Positions 19,701-27,496 are shown, numbered from the stretch's first letter. The stretch: 52,024 nucleotides of DNA from Flavobacteriaceae bacterium (GCA_029249225.1 JAQWHT010000125.1:1-52024), one strand, 5' to 3'. The notes: a model not told the origin generated them from the sequence alone. Numbers and translations: made by a program.

Positions 19701-19833
19701 TTGCTCCAGGAATTGCCTCATTATTTTCAGAATCCACAACAGAACCGGAAATTGTTGTCTGTGCCATTGCGAGGTTTGCTGTCAAGAATAATACGGCAAG
19801 CAATCCTCTTGTTAATACATTTTTTGTTTTCAT
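16798..19833 (-). CDS. TonB-dependent receptor with large Ala/Pro/Gly-rich loops
   Basis: A 1011-aa outer-membrane receptor. In order: a signal peptide (ending LAMAQ), a carboxypeptidase-like regulatory domain (~26-110; ISGSVVDSENNEAIPGANVIV), a plug starting VVISASRRTEKVLDAPASISIV, and a beta-barrel ending INLRATFQL-like aromatic/hydrophobic strands (VNLRATFQL). Residues 334-345 (DTDGDGNAYMGE) match a canonical EF-hand calcium loop. Two long low-complexity stretches, about residues 565-690 and 711-848, are rich in Ala, Pro and Gly and probably form extracellular loops. There is no SusD gene next to it, so a SusC-type glycan role is not supported; the substrate is unknown. Confidence 0.9.
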   Translation of the reverse strand: MKTKNVLTRGLLAVLFLTANLAMAQTTISGSVVDSENNEAIPGANVIVVGSNTGAVADFDGNFKLNTSAEFPLTIEVSYIGFGSKKIELNSADQSIVVSLEYGQNLDEVVISASRRTEKVLDAPASISIVSSQDIENSANVNDPIRNLVNVPGIQIQQQSANTLNFEMRAGSGVFGTRAFPILDYRFIQSPASGSFFNFQSGLSNLDLDKIEVVRGAASALYGFGVESGVVHFMSKKAIDNPGTSVELIGGNLSTLSAAIRHAYANDKKTFGFKINAQYKKGDEFSLDPVEDRDWINQINASTANGIFQPIIVNNRIDPSQTPSTPILTRDEIDTDGDGNAYMGEYENYSVNAHLEFRPNDNTDAVVSGGWNAGDGLINQSQGPGYASGNDYWAQARLRSGGFFGQLSYNYNDGGNVDNPFYLYLTAQRIITKRSALEGQLQYNFEAENFLNSNYTFGLDYRDIGTDSENTLFGRNDGNNDYILYGLYGQGTSRLGDKLDLTYALRYDKPNFIDKGKIAPRLALVYKPNSKNSFRITYNEAIFGPSALEVYVDFPVQIQAPGVLDVWLSGQATAQNFDANAPIEIVGGGGATLPAGTTQWPLAVPYGAVAGLTLPPLYAGVAADPSYAPLLPLIQNFFNTYVPTGASGTIEGYNPFNGSPLPTAVGTSSALLGTTKSLEFGYKGLLGDKFALGIDVYSYSRTGSTQFTGIGPLFRLSGASGIPGALGAQVASDFASDPVISAAITQAVTAGVNAQVQAGVEAQYTANGIPESIWETGAPANALFPGSPAVAPVAAAVAATAAPLIAPSIASANAEVAALVGGAFTQAGQAYTGLINTDAVGAIESQRVPQGDGITHISAGYRIFEDVTRSHWGSDISMEYFATDELTFWGNASWLSQNEWIPGQDDDDGLPFQDFLNAPIFKYRLGMNYNVKGGLQASLSFQHDDEFESNQGFYAGTVQAKNLVDASLGYRLSNGVKLDLSSTNLFNQQYRAFPNMPVIGRRVNLRATFQL

Positions 19834-20099
19834 AATTTTTTGTTTTCAGTTACATAAGAACATTGTTAGGCGAATAGACATTTAAGTAATTTCGGGGATG
19901 ATTTAAATATAATCGCCTCTAAGTTAGTATATTTTTATCATGCTGCTCAAAATATTCTTCAAGTCTTGGTTAATTATTCCCATTTTTAGTTTGGTTTAGG
20001 AACTAATTAATACAATATTGTTCCTAATTTTATCCCTTATTAAATGATTAGGTTATCCGTATTATATCTCCTATTTTAGGGACTCTGAAAAATATTGTT
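19834..20099. promoter_or_regulatory. Divergent intergenic region with an operator-like inverted repeat
   Basis: This 266-base gap separates the 1011-aa receptor gene (minus) from the acyltransferase gene (plus). It holds the inverted repeat TTAGGAAC-N16-GTTCCTAA at 19996-20027 and a second pair, AGGCGA (about 19868) with TCGCCT (about 19913), in the receptor-proximal part. No exact TAnnTTTG box was found on either strand, so the promoters are not located. No small gene was recognised. Confidence 0.45.
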
Positions 20100-21134
20100 T
20101 TGAAAGCCTTTTTTTATTTTTTTGTCAAGCGACTGCTTCACTATTATAACTACGTTTATTTTAGGGATATCAAAATTTATGGTCAAGAAAATATCCCTAA
20201 AGATGGAGGAGTTTTGTTTTCCCCTAATCATCAAGGCGCATTTTTAGATCCTATTATAATTGGATCAATGACTCCAAAAAAAATCACCTCACTCACAAGA
20301 AGTGATGTTTTTGGAGGGCCCTTTCAATGGTTTTTAGATGCCTTTCAAATGCTTCCAGTATATCGAATAAGAAATGGTTATAGTAACCTCAAAAAAAACG
20401 ACCTTATCTTCGAAAAATGCTACAAATTATTAAGCCAAGGAAGGTTTATGATGATGTTTTCGGAAGGTGGACATCATGATGAATATTTCTTACAGCGACT
20501 TTCTAAGGGAAGTAGTCGTCTTGTATTTCAGGCACTTAAACAATATCCTGATAAAAAAATTTATTTGATGCCTGTTGGCATAAATTATGGCCATCACAGA
20601 CAACCCAGATGTAGTTTACATTTATTTTTTGGAAAACCAATTTTTGTTAATGCCACAACAGATTCCAATTTAACTGAGGCAGAAAACATTAATAAGTTGA
20701 GAGATTTGTTAGAGGAGCGAATGAGCGAATGTCTTTGGATTTCAGAGAATTCTGAGCATTACGCTAAACAAAAAGAAAAAATCAATCGATTAACAACCCA
20801 ATTGCCTTTTGACGAACTGAAAAAAGAGTTGAAATTTAACTTCTCGACACTCCCAAATAGAAAAAAATTCAACACAATCAGTTTAATTGCTGGTACGCTC
20901 TTGAGTATACCAAATATTATCCCCCTTTGGATCACGCGAATAGTGATTTCAAAATTCGATGATATCGTATTTGTAAGTTCAATGAAATATGCGATGGGTG
21001 TATTTTTCTTTCCGATTTGGTGGTTTTCTAGTGGCCTTGGAATTGCATATACGTTTGGGAATACAATAATGACATGGTATTTTCTGATTTGTATTTCAAG
21101 TCTATTCCTAAGGCAAAGGATTTTACTATCATAA
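20100..21134 (+). CDS. 1-acylglycerol-3-phosphate acyltransferase-like (PlsC/LPLAT) protein
   Basis: A 344-aa acyltransferase. The acyl-acceptor motif is NHQGAFLD with H44 and D50, i.e. HX5D rather than the commoner HX4D. A second block FSEGGHH stands where FPEG occurs in PlsC. The C-terminal third holds two or three hydrophobic segments (~250-340), so it is membrane-bound. It probably acylates lysophosphatidate or another glycerolipid. The start is TTG at 20100: the upstream frame stays open but no ATG or GTG lies near, and the next Met is about residue 58, past the motif. The gene stands alone between two regulatory gaps. Confidence 0.85.
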   Translation: MKAFFYFFVKRLLHYYNYVYFRDIKIYGQENIPKDGGVLFSPNHQGAFLDPIIIGSMTPKKITSLTRSDVFGGPFQWFLDAFQMLPVYRIRNGYSNLKKNDLIFEKCYKLLSQGRFMMMFSEGGHHDEYFLQRLSKGSSRLVFQALKQYPDKKIYLMPVGINYGHHRQPRCSLHLFFGKPIFVNATTDSNLTEAENINKLRDLLEERMSECLWISENSEHYAKQKEKINRLTTQLPFDELKKELKFNFSTLPNRKKFNTISLIAGTLLSIPNIIPLWITRIVISKFDDIVFVSSMKYAMGVFFFPIWWFSSGLGIAYTFGNTIMTWYFLICISSLFLRQRILLS

Positions 21135-21206
21135 ATAAAAATTTAATAGTTTTTGTCTATATTATAAATATATATAGTTATAAAAATGATTTATTAATTC
21201 TTGTAA

Positions 21207-21221
21207 ATAGATAATATCTAT
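21207..21221. repeat. Perfect short palindrome upstream of ypdA
   Basis: ATAGAT-AAT-ATCTAT, perfect 6-bp arms, inside a roughly 135-base stretch of very high A+T content (about 21135-21270). It sits about 37 bases upstream of the putative -33 element of ypdA, so it could be an operator; in such AT-rich DNA chance is also possible. Confidence 0.35.
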
Positions 21222-21257
21222 GCAATATGATTTATTTATAGGTATTTGTTATTTATT

Positions 21258-21285
21258 TTGTTTTAAAACAAGATTTGTACCTTCG
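21258..21285 (+). promoter_or_regulatory. Putative promoter of ypdA
   Basis: TTG at 21258-21260 and a -7 box TACCTTCG (one mismatch to TAnnTTTG) at 21278-21285, with 17 bases between. The box ends exactly 4 bases before the ATG at 21290, predicting a leaderless or near-leaderless transcript. Confidence 0.6.
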
Positions 21286-21289
21286 CGCT

Positions 21290-22249
21290 ATGCATGACGT
21301 AATTATCATCGGTGCAGGACCTATTGGTCTTGCGTGCGGAATTGAAGCTGAGAAAAAAGGATTAGATTATTTGATTATAGATAAAGGCACTTTGGTCAAT
21401 TCATTGTACCATTATCCTATGAATATGACGTTTTTCTCTACTTCGGATAAACTTGAAATTGGTGCTATTCCTTTTATTTCTCATAATGCCAAACCAACAC
21501 GTGCAGAAGCACTAGAGTATTACAGAAGAGTTGCCTCTCATTGGAAACTGAAAATGAAGCTATATGAAGAAGTCAACTTCATTGACAAACAAATTGACCA
21601 TTTCATTTTAAACACTTCGAAAGGAAACTACTTAACTTCAAATCTAATTATTGCTACTGGATTTTACGACCGCCCTTTTCTCCTAGGGGTACCAGGTGAA
21701 GATCTTCCTAAAGTTAAACATTATTACAGCGAACCGCATCCGTATTTTGGCATGAATATAGTTGTGGTAGGAGCTGCAAATTCAGCAGTAGATGTAGCAC
21801 TTGAAACCTACCGAAAAGGGGCTAAAAGTGTTACTATGCTCGTTAGAGAAAAGGAAATTGGTGAAAATGTAAAGTATTGGGCACGCCCAGATATCATAAA
21901 CCGTATCGAAGAAGGAAGCATTAAAGCCTTTTTTGAGGCTGAGATTGAACACATTACTCCTAGTGAAGTTCATTTTAAAGATCCAAGCGGCCAACATCAT
22001 ATCAAAAATGATTTTGTTTTAGCCATGACAGGTTACGAGCCTAATTTTGAAATGTTGGAGCAACTGGGTGTTAACTTTCAAACCGATGAATTTAGAACAC
22101 CCGTTTACAATTCAGAAGACATGCAAAGTAATGTAAAGGGGGTCTATCTAGCAGGAGTTGTATGTGGAGGTTACAAAACCAATAAATGGTTTATAGAAAA
22201 TTCAAGAATCCACGCCACACAAGTCATTAAATCAATTTCAAAAAATTAG
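21290..22249 (+). CDS. ypdA: YpdA-type FAD/NAD(P)-dependent (bacillithiol) disulfide reductase
   Basis: A 319-aa flavoprotein oxidoreductase. The N-terminal FAD-binding loop is IIIGAGPIGLACG; the second Rossmann motif VVVGAANSAVDVAL (~residue 155) binds NAD(P)H; the closing FAD motif is GVYLAGVVCGGYKT. Overall it matches YpdA (Bdr), which recycles bacillithiol disulfide in Firmicutes and also occurs in Bacteroidota. No bacillithiol synthesis genes are nearby, so the thiol substrate is inference. ATG at 21290 is preferred over a TTG 15 bases upstream because that TTG falls on the promoter box and the family starts at MHDVIIIG. Confidence 0.9.
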   Translation: MHDVIIIGAGPIGLACGIEAEKKGLDYLIIDKGTLVNSLYHYPMNMTFFSTSDKLEIGAIPFISHNAKPTRAEALEYYRRVASHWKLKMKLYEEVNFIDKQIDHFILNTSKGNYLTSNLIIATGFYDRPFLLGVPGEDLPKVKHYYSEPHPYFGMNIVVVGAANSAVDVALETYRKGAKSVTMLVREKEIGENVKYWARPDIINRIEEGSIKAFFEAEIEHITPSEVHFKDPSGQHHIKNDFVLAMTGYEPNFEMLEQLGVNFQTDEFRTPVYNSEDMQSNVKGVYLAGVVCGGYKTNKWFIENSRIHATQVIKSISKN

Positions 22250-22294
22250 CTTTCTCATTACTCTTCTATTTGCTAAATTGAAGAAATTATTTAA

Positions 22295-23425
22295 ATGGAA
22301 GTTCTCATTATTCCTGACTCGTTCAAGGGTAGCTTAAGTGCCATTGAAGTTGCAAAAATTATGGAGGAAACTGTGCAAACAGTATTTCCACAAAGTAAAT
22401 GCTTCTCAATGCCATTTTCAGATGGCGGTGAAGGCGCATTAACCGTTTTGAATTCCTACGCTAATGGAGTACTCAAAGAATGTTTGTGCTATGATGCGCT
22501 TCAAAGACCTATAACCGCTCCCTATTTTCTTTTTGAAAACCAAGAAAGCGCTTGGGTAGAATTGTCACAAACGGCTGGTATTACTCAACTAAAAAAGACC
22601 GAACAACAACCCTTAAATACCTCTACATGGGGTACAGGAAAAATGATTGAACATATTCTCAATCAAGGATGCAAAAAAATTTATTTGGGTTTGGGTGGAA
22701 GTGGAACGCAAGATTTAGGAACAGGAATTATTTCAGCCCTTGGAGGACGTTTTTTAGATGATGAAGGGAACGAACTTCCTGCTGGTGGCGGACATCTATA
22801 CCGCTTGAATAAAATTGATTTAAGTAATTTAAATCCTAACGCACTTCTTTGCAGTTGGATAATTGCTTGCGATGTCCAGAATCCTCTCCTAGGTAAAAAT
22901 GGAACTGCTCATACCTATGCAAGACAAAAAGGTGCCTCTAATCAAAATATTGAACAACTTGAAAAAGGAGGAAAAAAATTCGCTAAAGTGGTCAAAAAAC
23001 AATTTGGTATAGACCTTAAAACATTAGAAGGAGGGGGAGCTGCTGGCGGTGTGAGTGCAGGATTGTTTGCCTTGTTAAATGCGTGTATAAAAAACGGTTT
23101 TGATCTTTTAGCTCAACTAACAGACCTCAGATATAGAATCTCCAATACGGACTTGATCCTGACTGGAGAGGGATCTTTTGACAAACAAAGTCTATTTGGT
23201 AAGTTACCTCTTCAAATAGCTTCCATTTCTCAAGAGGCTGGAGTGAAATGTTTGTTAGTTGCGGGAAAAGCGAAAGTCAAAAAAGTGAAAGGCTTACCAC
23301 TGTGTAAAATAGTAGCGTGTACACCTCCTGAATCTTCAATTGTTGAGGCCATGGAAAATGGTAAAATAAATTTAGAACGCACATTAATTCAAGAACTTCA
23401 ACTTATGAAAACTAACCATCCATGA
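22295..23425 (+). CDS. Glycerate kinase (type I, GarK/GlxK family)
   Basis: A 376-aa kinase that phosphorylates D-glycerate. Family hallmarks: IIPDSFKGSLSA at the N-terminus, MPFSDGGEGAL, GLGGSGTQDLGTG, GGGAAGGVSAGLFALL, and ILTGEGSFDKQS. The length is standard. Its stop codon overlaps the ATG of the downstream GntP-type permease (ATGA at 23422-23425), indicating translational coupling and a shared role in taking up and using glycerate or a related sugar acid. The final product is 2- or 3-phosphoglycerate for glycolysis; the regiochemistry (2-kinase for this family) is family knowledge. Confidence 0.93.
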   Translation: MEVLIIPDSFKGSLSAIEVAKIMEETVQTVFPQSKCFSMPFSDGGEGALTVLNSYANGVLKECLCYDALQRPITAPYFLFENQESAWVELSQTAGITQLKKTEQQPLNTSTWGTGKMIEHILNQGCKKIYLGLGGSGTQDLGTGIISALGGRFLDDEGNELPAGGGHLYRLNKIDLSNLNPNALLCSWIIACDVQNPLLGKNGTAHTYARQKGASNQNIEQLEKGGKKFAKVVKKQFGIDLKTLEGGGAAGGVSAGLFALLNACIKNGFDLLAQLTDLRYRISNTDLILTGEGSFDKQSLFGKLPLQIASISQEAGVKCLLVAGKAKVKKVKGLPLCKIVACTPPESSIVEAMENGKINLERTLIQELQLMKTNHP

Positions 23426-24753
23426 TATTTTCACTACTCTGTATCCTAATTACCATTCTTTGGATTGTCCTTGGGACATCTATGACTAAACTGCATCCTT
23501 TTTTGGTTCTATTTTCTGCAGCTTTAGTTCTAGCATTACTTTTAGGATTACCTCCAGTTGAAACGTTAGATATTATCAAGAATGGTTTTGGAAACATCAT
23601 TGAAAAAATTGGATTACTAATTCTATTTGGAACAATAATTGGGGTCGCCATGGAACAATCTGGAGCAACGCTCTCAATAGCTCAAGGTATTTTAAAAAAA
23701 ATGAATCGGCTACCACTACCCTATGCCATAAGTAGCATTGGTTATTTAGTCTCTATACCCGTGTTTTGCGATGCTGCCTTTGTCATTTTATCCCACTTAA
23801 ACAAAACCCTATCGAAGCAAACAAAAACTCCTTTGGTAGGGCTAACCGTTGCATTATCTACGGGTCTTTTTGCTCCTCATGTTTTAGTTCCACCCACACC
23901 GGGACCACTTGCAGCAGCTGCAAATCTTGAGCTAGAAAATTTATTTTTACTTATTATGGTTGGAGCAATCATTGCTTTTATTCTAATTCTTGTAGGCGGA
24001 GCTTATGGACACTATTTAACGAAAAAAAACAAGTATGAAGCACAGCATGAGGAAAAACACTACAAAGACTCATTATCTGCTAACCTTCCTAAATTTACCA
24101 AAGCAATACTCCCCATTCTTGTCCCAATTTTGATGATGTGTGTTGGCACTTTGTTAAAATTTGCTCCTTCAGAATTCCCAGGTATAGAATACTTTTATTT
24201 TCTCACTAAACCTACCACTGCCCTAGGAGTTGGGATGGTATTTGCCTTTAGTCTTGTTCATACAGGAAGAAAAGATTTTTTAAATACAGCTGTAACAAAC
24301 GGAATTAAACAGGCAGCGCCTATTCTTATCATTACCGGAATGGGCGGAGCTTTGGGAACTATTATTCAAACAATACCCCTCAAAAGCTACGCTGAATCAA
24401 TCTCTACACTAGAAAATCTAGGGATTCTGATCCCTTTCCTTATTGCTGCCCTCCTCAAGACAGCTCAAGGTTCTTCTACAGTTGCTATCATCACAACTTC
24501 ATCACTGATATTTCCACTATTACCTCTTTTAGGTTTGGATTCTGAAATGGGAAAAATCTGGGCTATCATGGCCTTAGGAGTTGGATCAATGACCGTTTCA
24601 CATGCTAATGACTCCTATTTTTGGATAGTCACTCAAATGAGTGGAATGGATATTAAAACAGCCTATAAAACACACACTTTAGGCACATTAATTCAAGGCA
24701 GTGTGGGTCTGCTTGTAGTTTGGATCAGCTATTGGGTTTGGAGTGTAATTTAA
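23422..24753 (+). CDS. GntP family sugar-acid/H+ symporter
   Basis: A 443-aa inner-membrane transporter with roughly twelve hydrophobic segments. Recognisable GntP-family stretches include FGNIIEKIGLLILFGTIIG, SIPVFCDAAFVIL, TGLFAPHVLVPPTPGPLAAA and KTAQGSSTVAIITT. Relatives import gluconate, glycerate or other sugar acids with protons. The 4-base overlap with the glycerate kinase gene makes glycerate the best substrate guess. Its stop interlocks with that of the convergent DUF4270 gene in the sequence TTAA (24750-24753). Confidence 0.92.
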   Translation: MIFSLLCILITILWIVLGTSMTKLHPFLVLFSAALVLALLLGLPPVETLDIIKNGFGNIIEKIGLLILFGTIIGVAMEQSGATLSIAQGILKKMNRLPLPYAISSIGYLVSIPVFCDAAFVILSHLNKTLSKQTKTPLVGLTVALSTGLFAPHVLVPPTPGPLAAAANLELENLFLLIMVGAIIAFILILVGGAYGHYLTKKNKYEAQHEEKHYKDSLSANLPKFTKAILPILVPILMMCVGTLLKFAPSEFPGIEYFYFLTKPTTALGVGMVFAFSLVHTGRKDFLNTAVTNGIKQAAPILIITGMGGALGTIIQTIPLKSYAESISTLENLGILIPFLIAALLKTAQGSSTVAIITTSSLIFPLLPLLGLDSEMGKIWAIMALGVGSMTVSHANDSYFWIVTQMSGMDIKTAYKTHTLGTLIQGSVGLLVVWISYWVWSVI

Positions 24754-26582
24754 TAGGAAGAATAGGTCAGTTCTAATTGAACTTTTTTATCGTCTAAAAT
24801 TTGTGAGGGGTTGGAGCCAATTAATACTGTTCCAAGTGGATTTAAGACAGCTGCTCTAGGATATTTTACGTTTGAATCGTCTGAATCATTCTGTAAAGCC
24901 ACTAAAACACTAGTGTCGTCAATATTTGAAGTGACCACCAATCCCAAATCTATATTTAAAGAATCTTTCCTAATAATATTAGAAATATGATAAGTTAAAT
25001 CAAATACGTACCGGTAAGGCCGATTATTGTCATCATACTCTAAAAGCCCTCCAAAGACATTCTTACTTCGATTAACAGCTGTTGTTACAACAGAATTGTC
25101 AGTCGTATAATCTACAAGAGGAGTCCCATCGTCTGCTTTAAACAAGTAAACACGATTGGCAATTTGGCTAGAGGTTTCCTCGCTTAATTGGGGATCAACA
25201 TAAAATACGAGTTTTGCCTGATTGATAAGCCAATTCTTTTTTCTTAGCTCATTTAACACTGCTTCACTCTCTCCGTTTTCATTCGAAAACAGTCTAATTT
25301 TTCCATGATATTTTCCACCTTTAACAAATAATTTATCTGTGGGGATGTCTAGTTTTGAGTTGGATACCAGTTGTTGTATTTCAGGAACTGATGTGTTGTT
25401 CTTGAGTGTATTGATTTGAATTCCAGATAACCCTAAAGAAAGTTCTTTTTTTGCTTTTTCGGTAAAATCATCCGTTTCATCGTCAGGGGTTCCGTTCGAA
25501 TTGTATTTATCGTATTCGTACTCAACTTTTATAGAAGCATCTTGCAAGTCGAGTAACATATACAGGTCCTCTGAAAAATTTTCTGTCCGAATAATAATTC
25601 CTCGTAATGCCTGTTGGAAAGCAGTGTTGGTCTTAAGTGAAGGTGATCCTTCTAAATCAATAATTCGTTTTTGAAAAAAATCCGTGTCAAGGGGAATTCT
25701 AATTCGAGGTGATAATCGAGTTTCTACTCTAGTAGTTTCATCTATATCTTCAGTCTCAGGGTCGTCCTCCTCAAAGTTAAATCTAAGTTCTTCGAAATTT
25801 AACTGTTCGCGACCACTAAATAGTGTAGTATCATAAAATCCTCTTTCGAAATAGTCTACATCAGAATAATAAATTTTATTGGACTCAAAATTCTTAGCCG
25901 GATCTAAAGCATTCAAATAATAGGTTAATTCATAAACTTTTAGATCAAAAGTAGCATCTAGGTTTCCATAAATAGAATCAATCTCATAAACCTTATTATC
26001 AGCTTCATAGGCTTCGTTTTCGGTGTCTTCATGATCTAAGACTCCATCACCGTCACTGTCTGAACTCAAGGGGTTTAACCCAGCCTGCGTTTCAATTAAA
26101 TCCGTTAATTCGTCATCATCAGAGTTACTTTGCGGGTCTTCAGGATCGGCATCTAAAGAATCGATTACTCCATCATTGTCTCTATCTGCCCGGTTATTGA
26201 AAAACGGAAGCTCTAAATAAACTGCTGTTACCGTCTCTTCCTCTTGGATTACAGCTAATGAAAATGGATCTTCTGAATCTTCAGCTTCTTGTCGTAAATC
26301 GCCAAAAAAAACGTCATTGGCAATCGAAATTTGTGAAATAATACTTGCTTCTGACTTGCCAAACACCGGGTCTTCAATCTTACCTAGTTGTAGCATATTT
26401 TGGATACTAGTCTCTACTTTTTCTATAGATTCTTGAAAGGTAGAAACTTGAAATTTTTCACTTACGGTTTTTAATGTTTGATCAGCAAGTAACTCCCCTC
26501 CAACTGGATAAAAATCTTTGTTACAAGAGAGAACCAAAGCGAAAAGGCTAAGACTTACGAAAAGGTTTAAGTAATTACGCAT
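24750..26582 (-). CDS. DUF4270 lipoprotein with TSP3-like calcium repeats
   Basis: A 610-aa predicted lipoprotein: MRNYLNLFVSLSLFALVLSC gives lipidated Cys20, followed by NKDFYPVGGELL typical of DUF4270. Residues ~132-188 hold Asp-rich thrombospondin type-3-like repeats (DRDNDGVIDSLDADP; DSDGDGVLDHED), which normally bind calcium. The rest is beta-rich and acidic, probably surface-exposed or periplasmic. The start at 26582 is chosen over an in-frame start 102 bases upstream because it gives a clean lipoprotein signal and does not overlap the preceding gene. It follows the GT5-like gene by 16 bases, a conserved pairing in Flavobacteriia. Function is unknown. Confidence 0.85.
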   Translation of the reverse strand: MRNYLNLFVSLSLFALVLSCNKDFYPVGGELLADQTLKTVSEKFQVSTFQESIEKVETSIQNMLQLGKIEDPVFGKSEASIISQISIANDVFFGDLRQEAEDSEDPFSLAVIQEEETVTAVYLELPFFNNRADRDNDGVIDSLDADPEDPQSNSDDDELTDLIETQAGLNPLSSDSDGDGVLDHEDTENEAYEADNKVYEIDSIYGNLDATFDLKVYELTYYLNALDPAKNFESNKIYYSDVDYFERGFYDTTLFSGREQLNFEELRFNFEEDDPETEDIDETTRVETRLSPRIRIPLDTDFFQKRIIDLEGSPSLKTNTAFQQALRGIIIRTENFSEDLYMLLDLQDASIKVEYEYDKYNSNGTPDDETDDFTEKAKKELSLGLSGIQINTLKNNTSVPEIQQLVSNSKLDIPTDKLFVKGGKYHGKIRLFSNENGESEAVLNELRKKNWLINQAKLVFYVDPQLSEETSSQIANRVYLFKADDGTPLVDYTTDNSVVTTAVNRSKNVFGGLLEYDDNNRPYRYVFDLTYHISNIIRKDSLNIDLGLVVTSNIDDTSVLVALQNDSDDSNVKYPRAAVLNPLGTVLIGSNPSQILDDKKVQLELTYSSY

Positions 26583-26598
26583 AAGAAACTTTGGGGAA

Positions 26599-27399
26599 TT
26601 ATAACTTTTTAGAGTAAAATTCAATATATACTTCTTCATTTTTTGAATCAGCAAAATTAAGTTGAGGTTTTTTACTTTCTTCAATGTAGTTAACTACAGT
26701 TTCTGGAAGATTTTCAGAGGCCATAATAAGTCCATCCGAATGAGAAATTGCCAAATTTACTAAAGCCTCATAATTTGCATTTTGCAAATCTGAGGTGTGT
26801 TTTGAATCAATTTTATCAAAGGCTACTTTTTGTTCAAAATTTTTAGAGAAGGTACCCTCAAAATCAGGAGCATAGATTGAGCTTAATATTTTACTATCGG
26901 AAAATAAAGGTTCATCTCCGTAATACGTTTTTAAATACAAGGGAAAAAGCGCAGTAAACCAACCATGTAAATGAATAATATCAGGAGCCCAATTCAGTTT
27001 TTTAACTGTCTCTACAACTCCTTTGGTGAAAAAGATCATCCTTTCGTCATTGTCTTTATGACATTTGCCTTTATCGTCATGAAGAATGGATCTTCTTTTA
27101 AAGTATTCTTCATTGTCTATAAAATACACCTGCATTCTTTCTTTAGGAATTGAAGCCACCTTAATGATTAAAGGCATGTCCATGTCATTGACAACAAGAT
27201 TCATCCCTGAAAGACGTATGACTTCGTGTAGCTGATGTCTTCTTTCGTTAATCAACCCGTAGCGAGGCATAAAAATTCTTGTCTGCCCACCATGCTCATT
27301 TATAACTTTTGGGATTTGAAATGAATTAACAGCCTGTTCTGTTTGAGGAAGATAAGGCACCACCTCTGAGGAAATAATTAAAACTCTTTTATCTTTCAT
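26599..27399 (-). CDS. Half-length glycogen/starch synthase-like (GT5 N-terminal domain) protein
   Basis: A 266-aa protein resembling only the N-terminal catalytic lobe of GT5 glycogen synthase: VLIISSEVVPY, the helix through HGGQTRIFMPRYG, and DIIHLHGWFTALFPLYLK. The C-terminal GT-B lobe with the nucleotide-sugar site is absent, and the glycine-rich KxGGL motif that follows the first strand is replaced by PQTEQAV. It is therefore probably not a glycogen synthase. ATG at 27399 is preferred to a TTG at 27426, as it directly gives MKDKRVLIISSE. It is co-transcribed with the DUF4270 gene and divergent from panC, an arrangement I associate with this phylum. Confidence 0.85.
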   Translation of the reverse strand: MKDKRVLIISSEVVPYLPQTEQAVNSFQIPKVINEHGGQTRIFMPRYGLINERRHQLHEVIRLSGMNLVVNDMDMPLIIKVASIPKERMQVYFIDNEEYFKRRSILHDDKGKCHKDNDERMIFFTKGVVETVKKLNWAPDIIHLHGWFTALFPLYLKTYYGDEPLFSDSKILSSIYAPDFEGTFSKNFEQKVAFDKIDSKHTSDLQNANYEALVNLAISHSDGLIMASENLPETVVNYIEESKKPQLNFADSKNEEVYIEFYSKKL

Positions 27400-27428
27400 A
27401 AAAATTTTATCAGTGGGGAAAAGCAATG

Positions 27429-27436
27429 CAAAAATA
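27429..27436 (-). promoter_or_regulatory. Putative -7 box (TATTTTTG) of the GT5-DUF4270 operon
   Basis: Exact TAnnTTTG match on the minus strand, 29 bases before the ATG at 27399. A TTTTG about 21 bases further upstream is a reasonable -33 element. Confidence 0.6.
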
Positions 27437-27468
27437 CAAAATTAATGCACATATACTCAAAATCTGCC

Positions 27469-27476
27469 TACTTTAG
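27469..27476 (+). promoter_or_regulatory. Putative -7 box (TACTTTAG) of panC
   Basis: One mismatch to TAnnTTTG, 20 bases before the panC ATG. It is back to back with the opposite promoter at 27429-27436. Confidence 0.4.
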
Positions 27477-27496
27477 CTGCGTTAATCATTTGCTAA

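Noticed and set aside
26583-26684. 34-residue N-terminal extension of the DUF4270 protein
   Set aside because: It would overlap the upstream GT5-like gene and bury the clean lipoprotein signal that begins at 26582.
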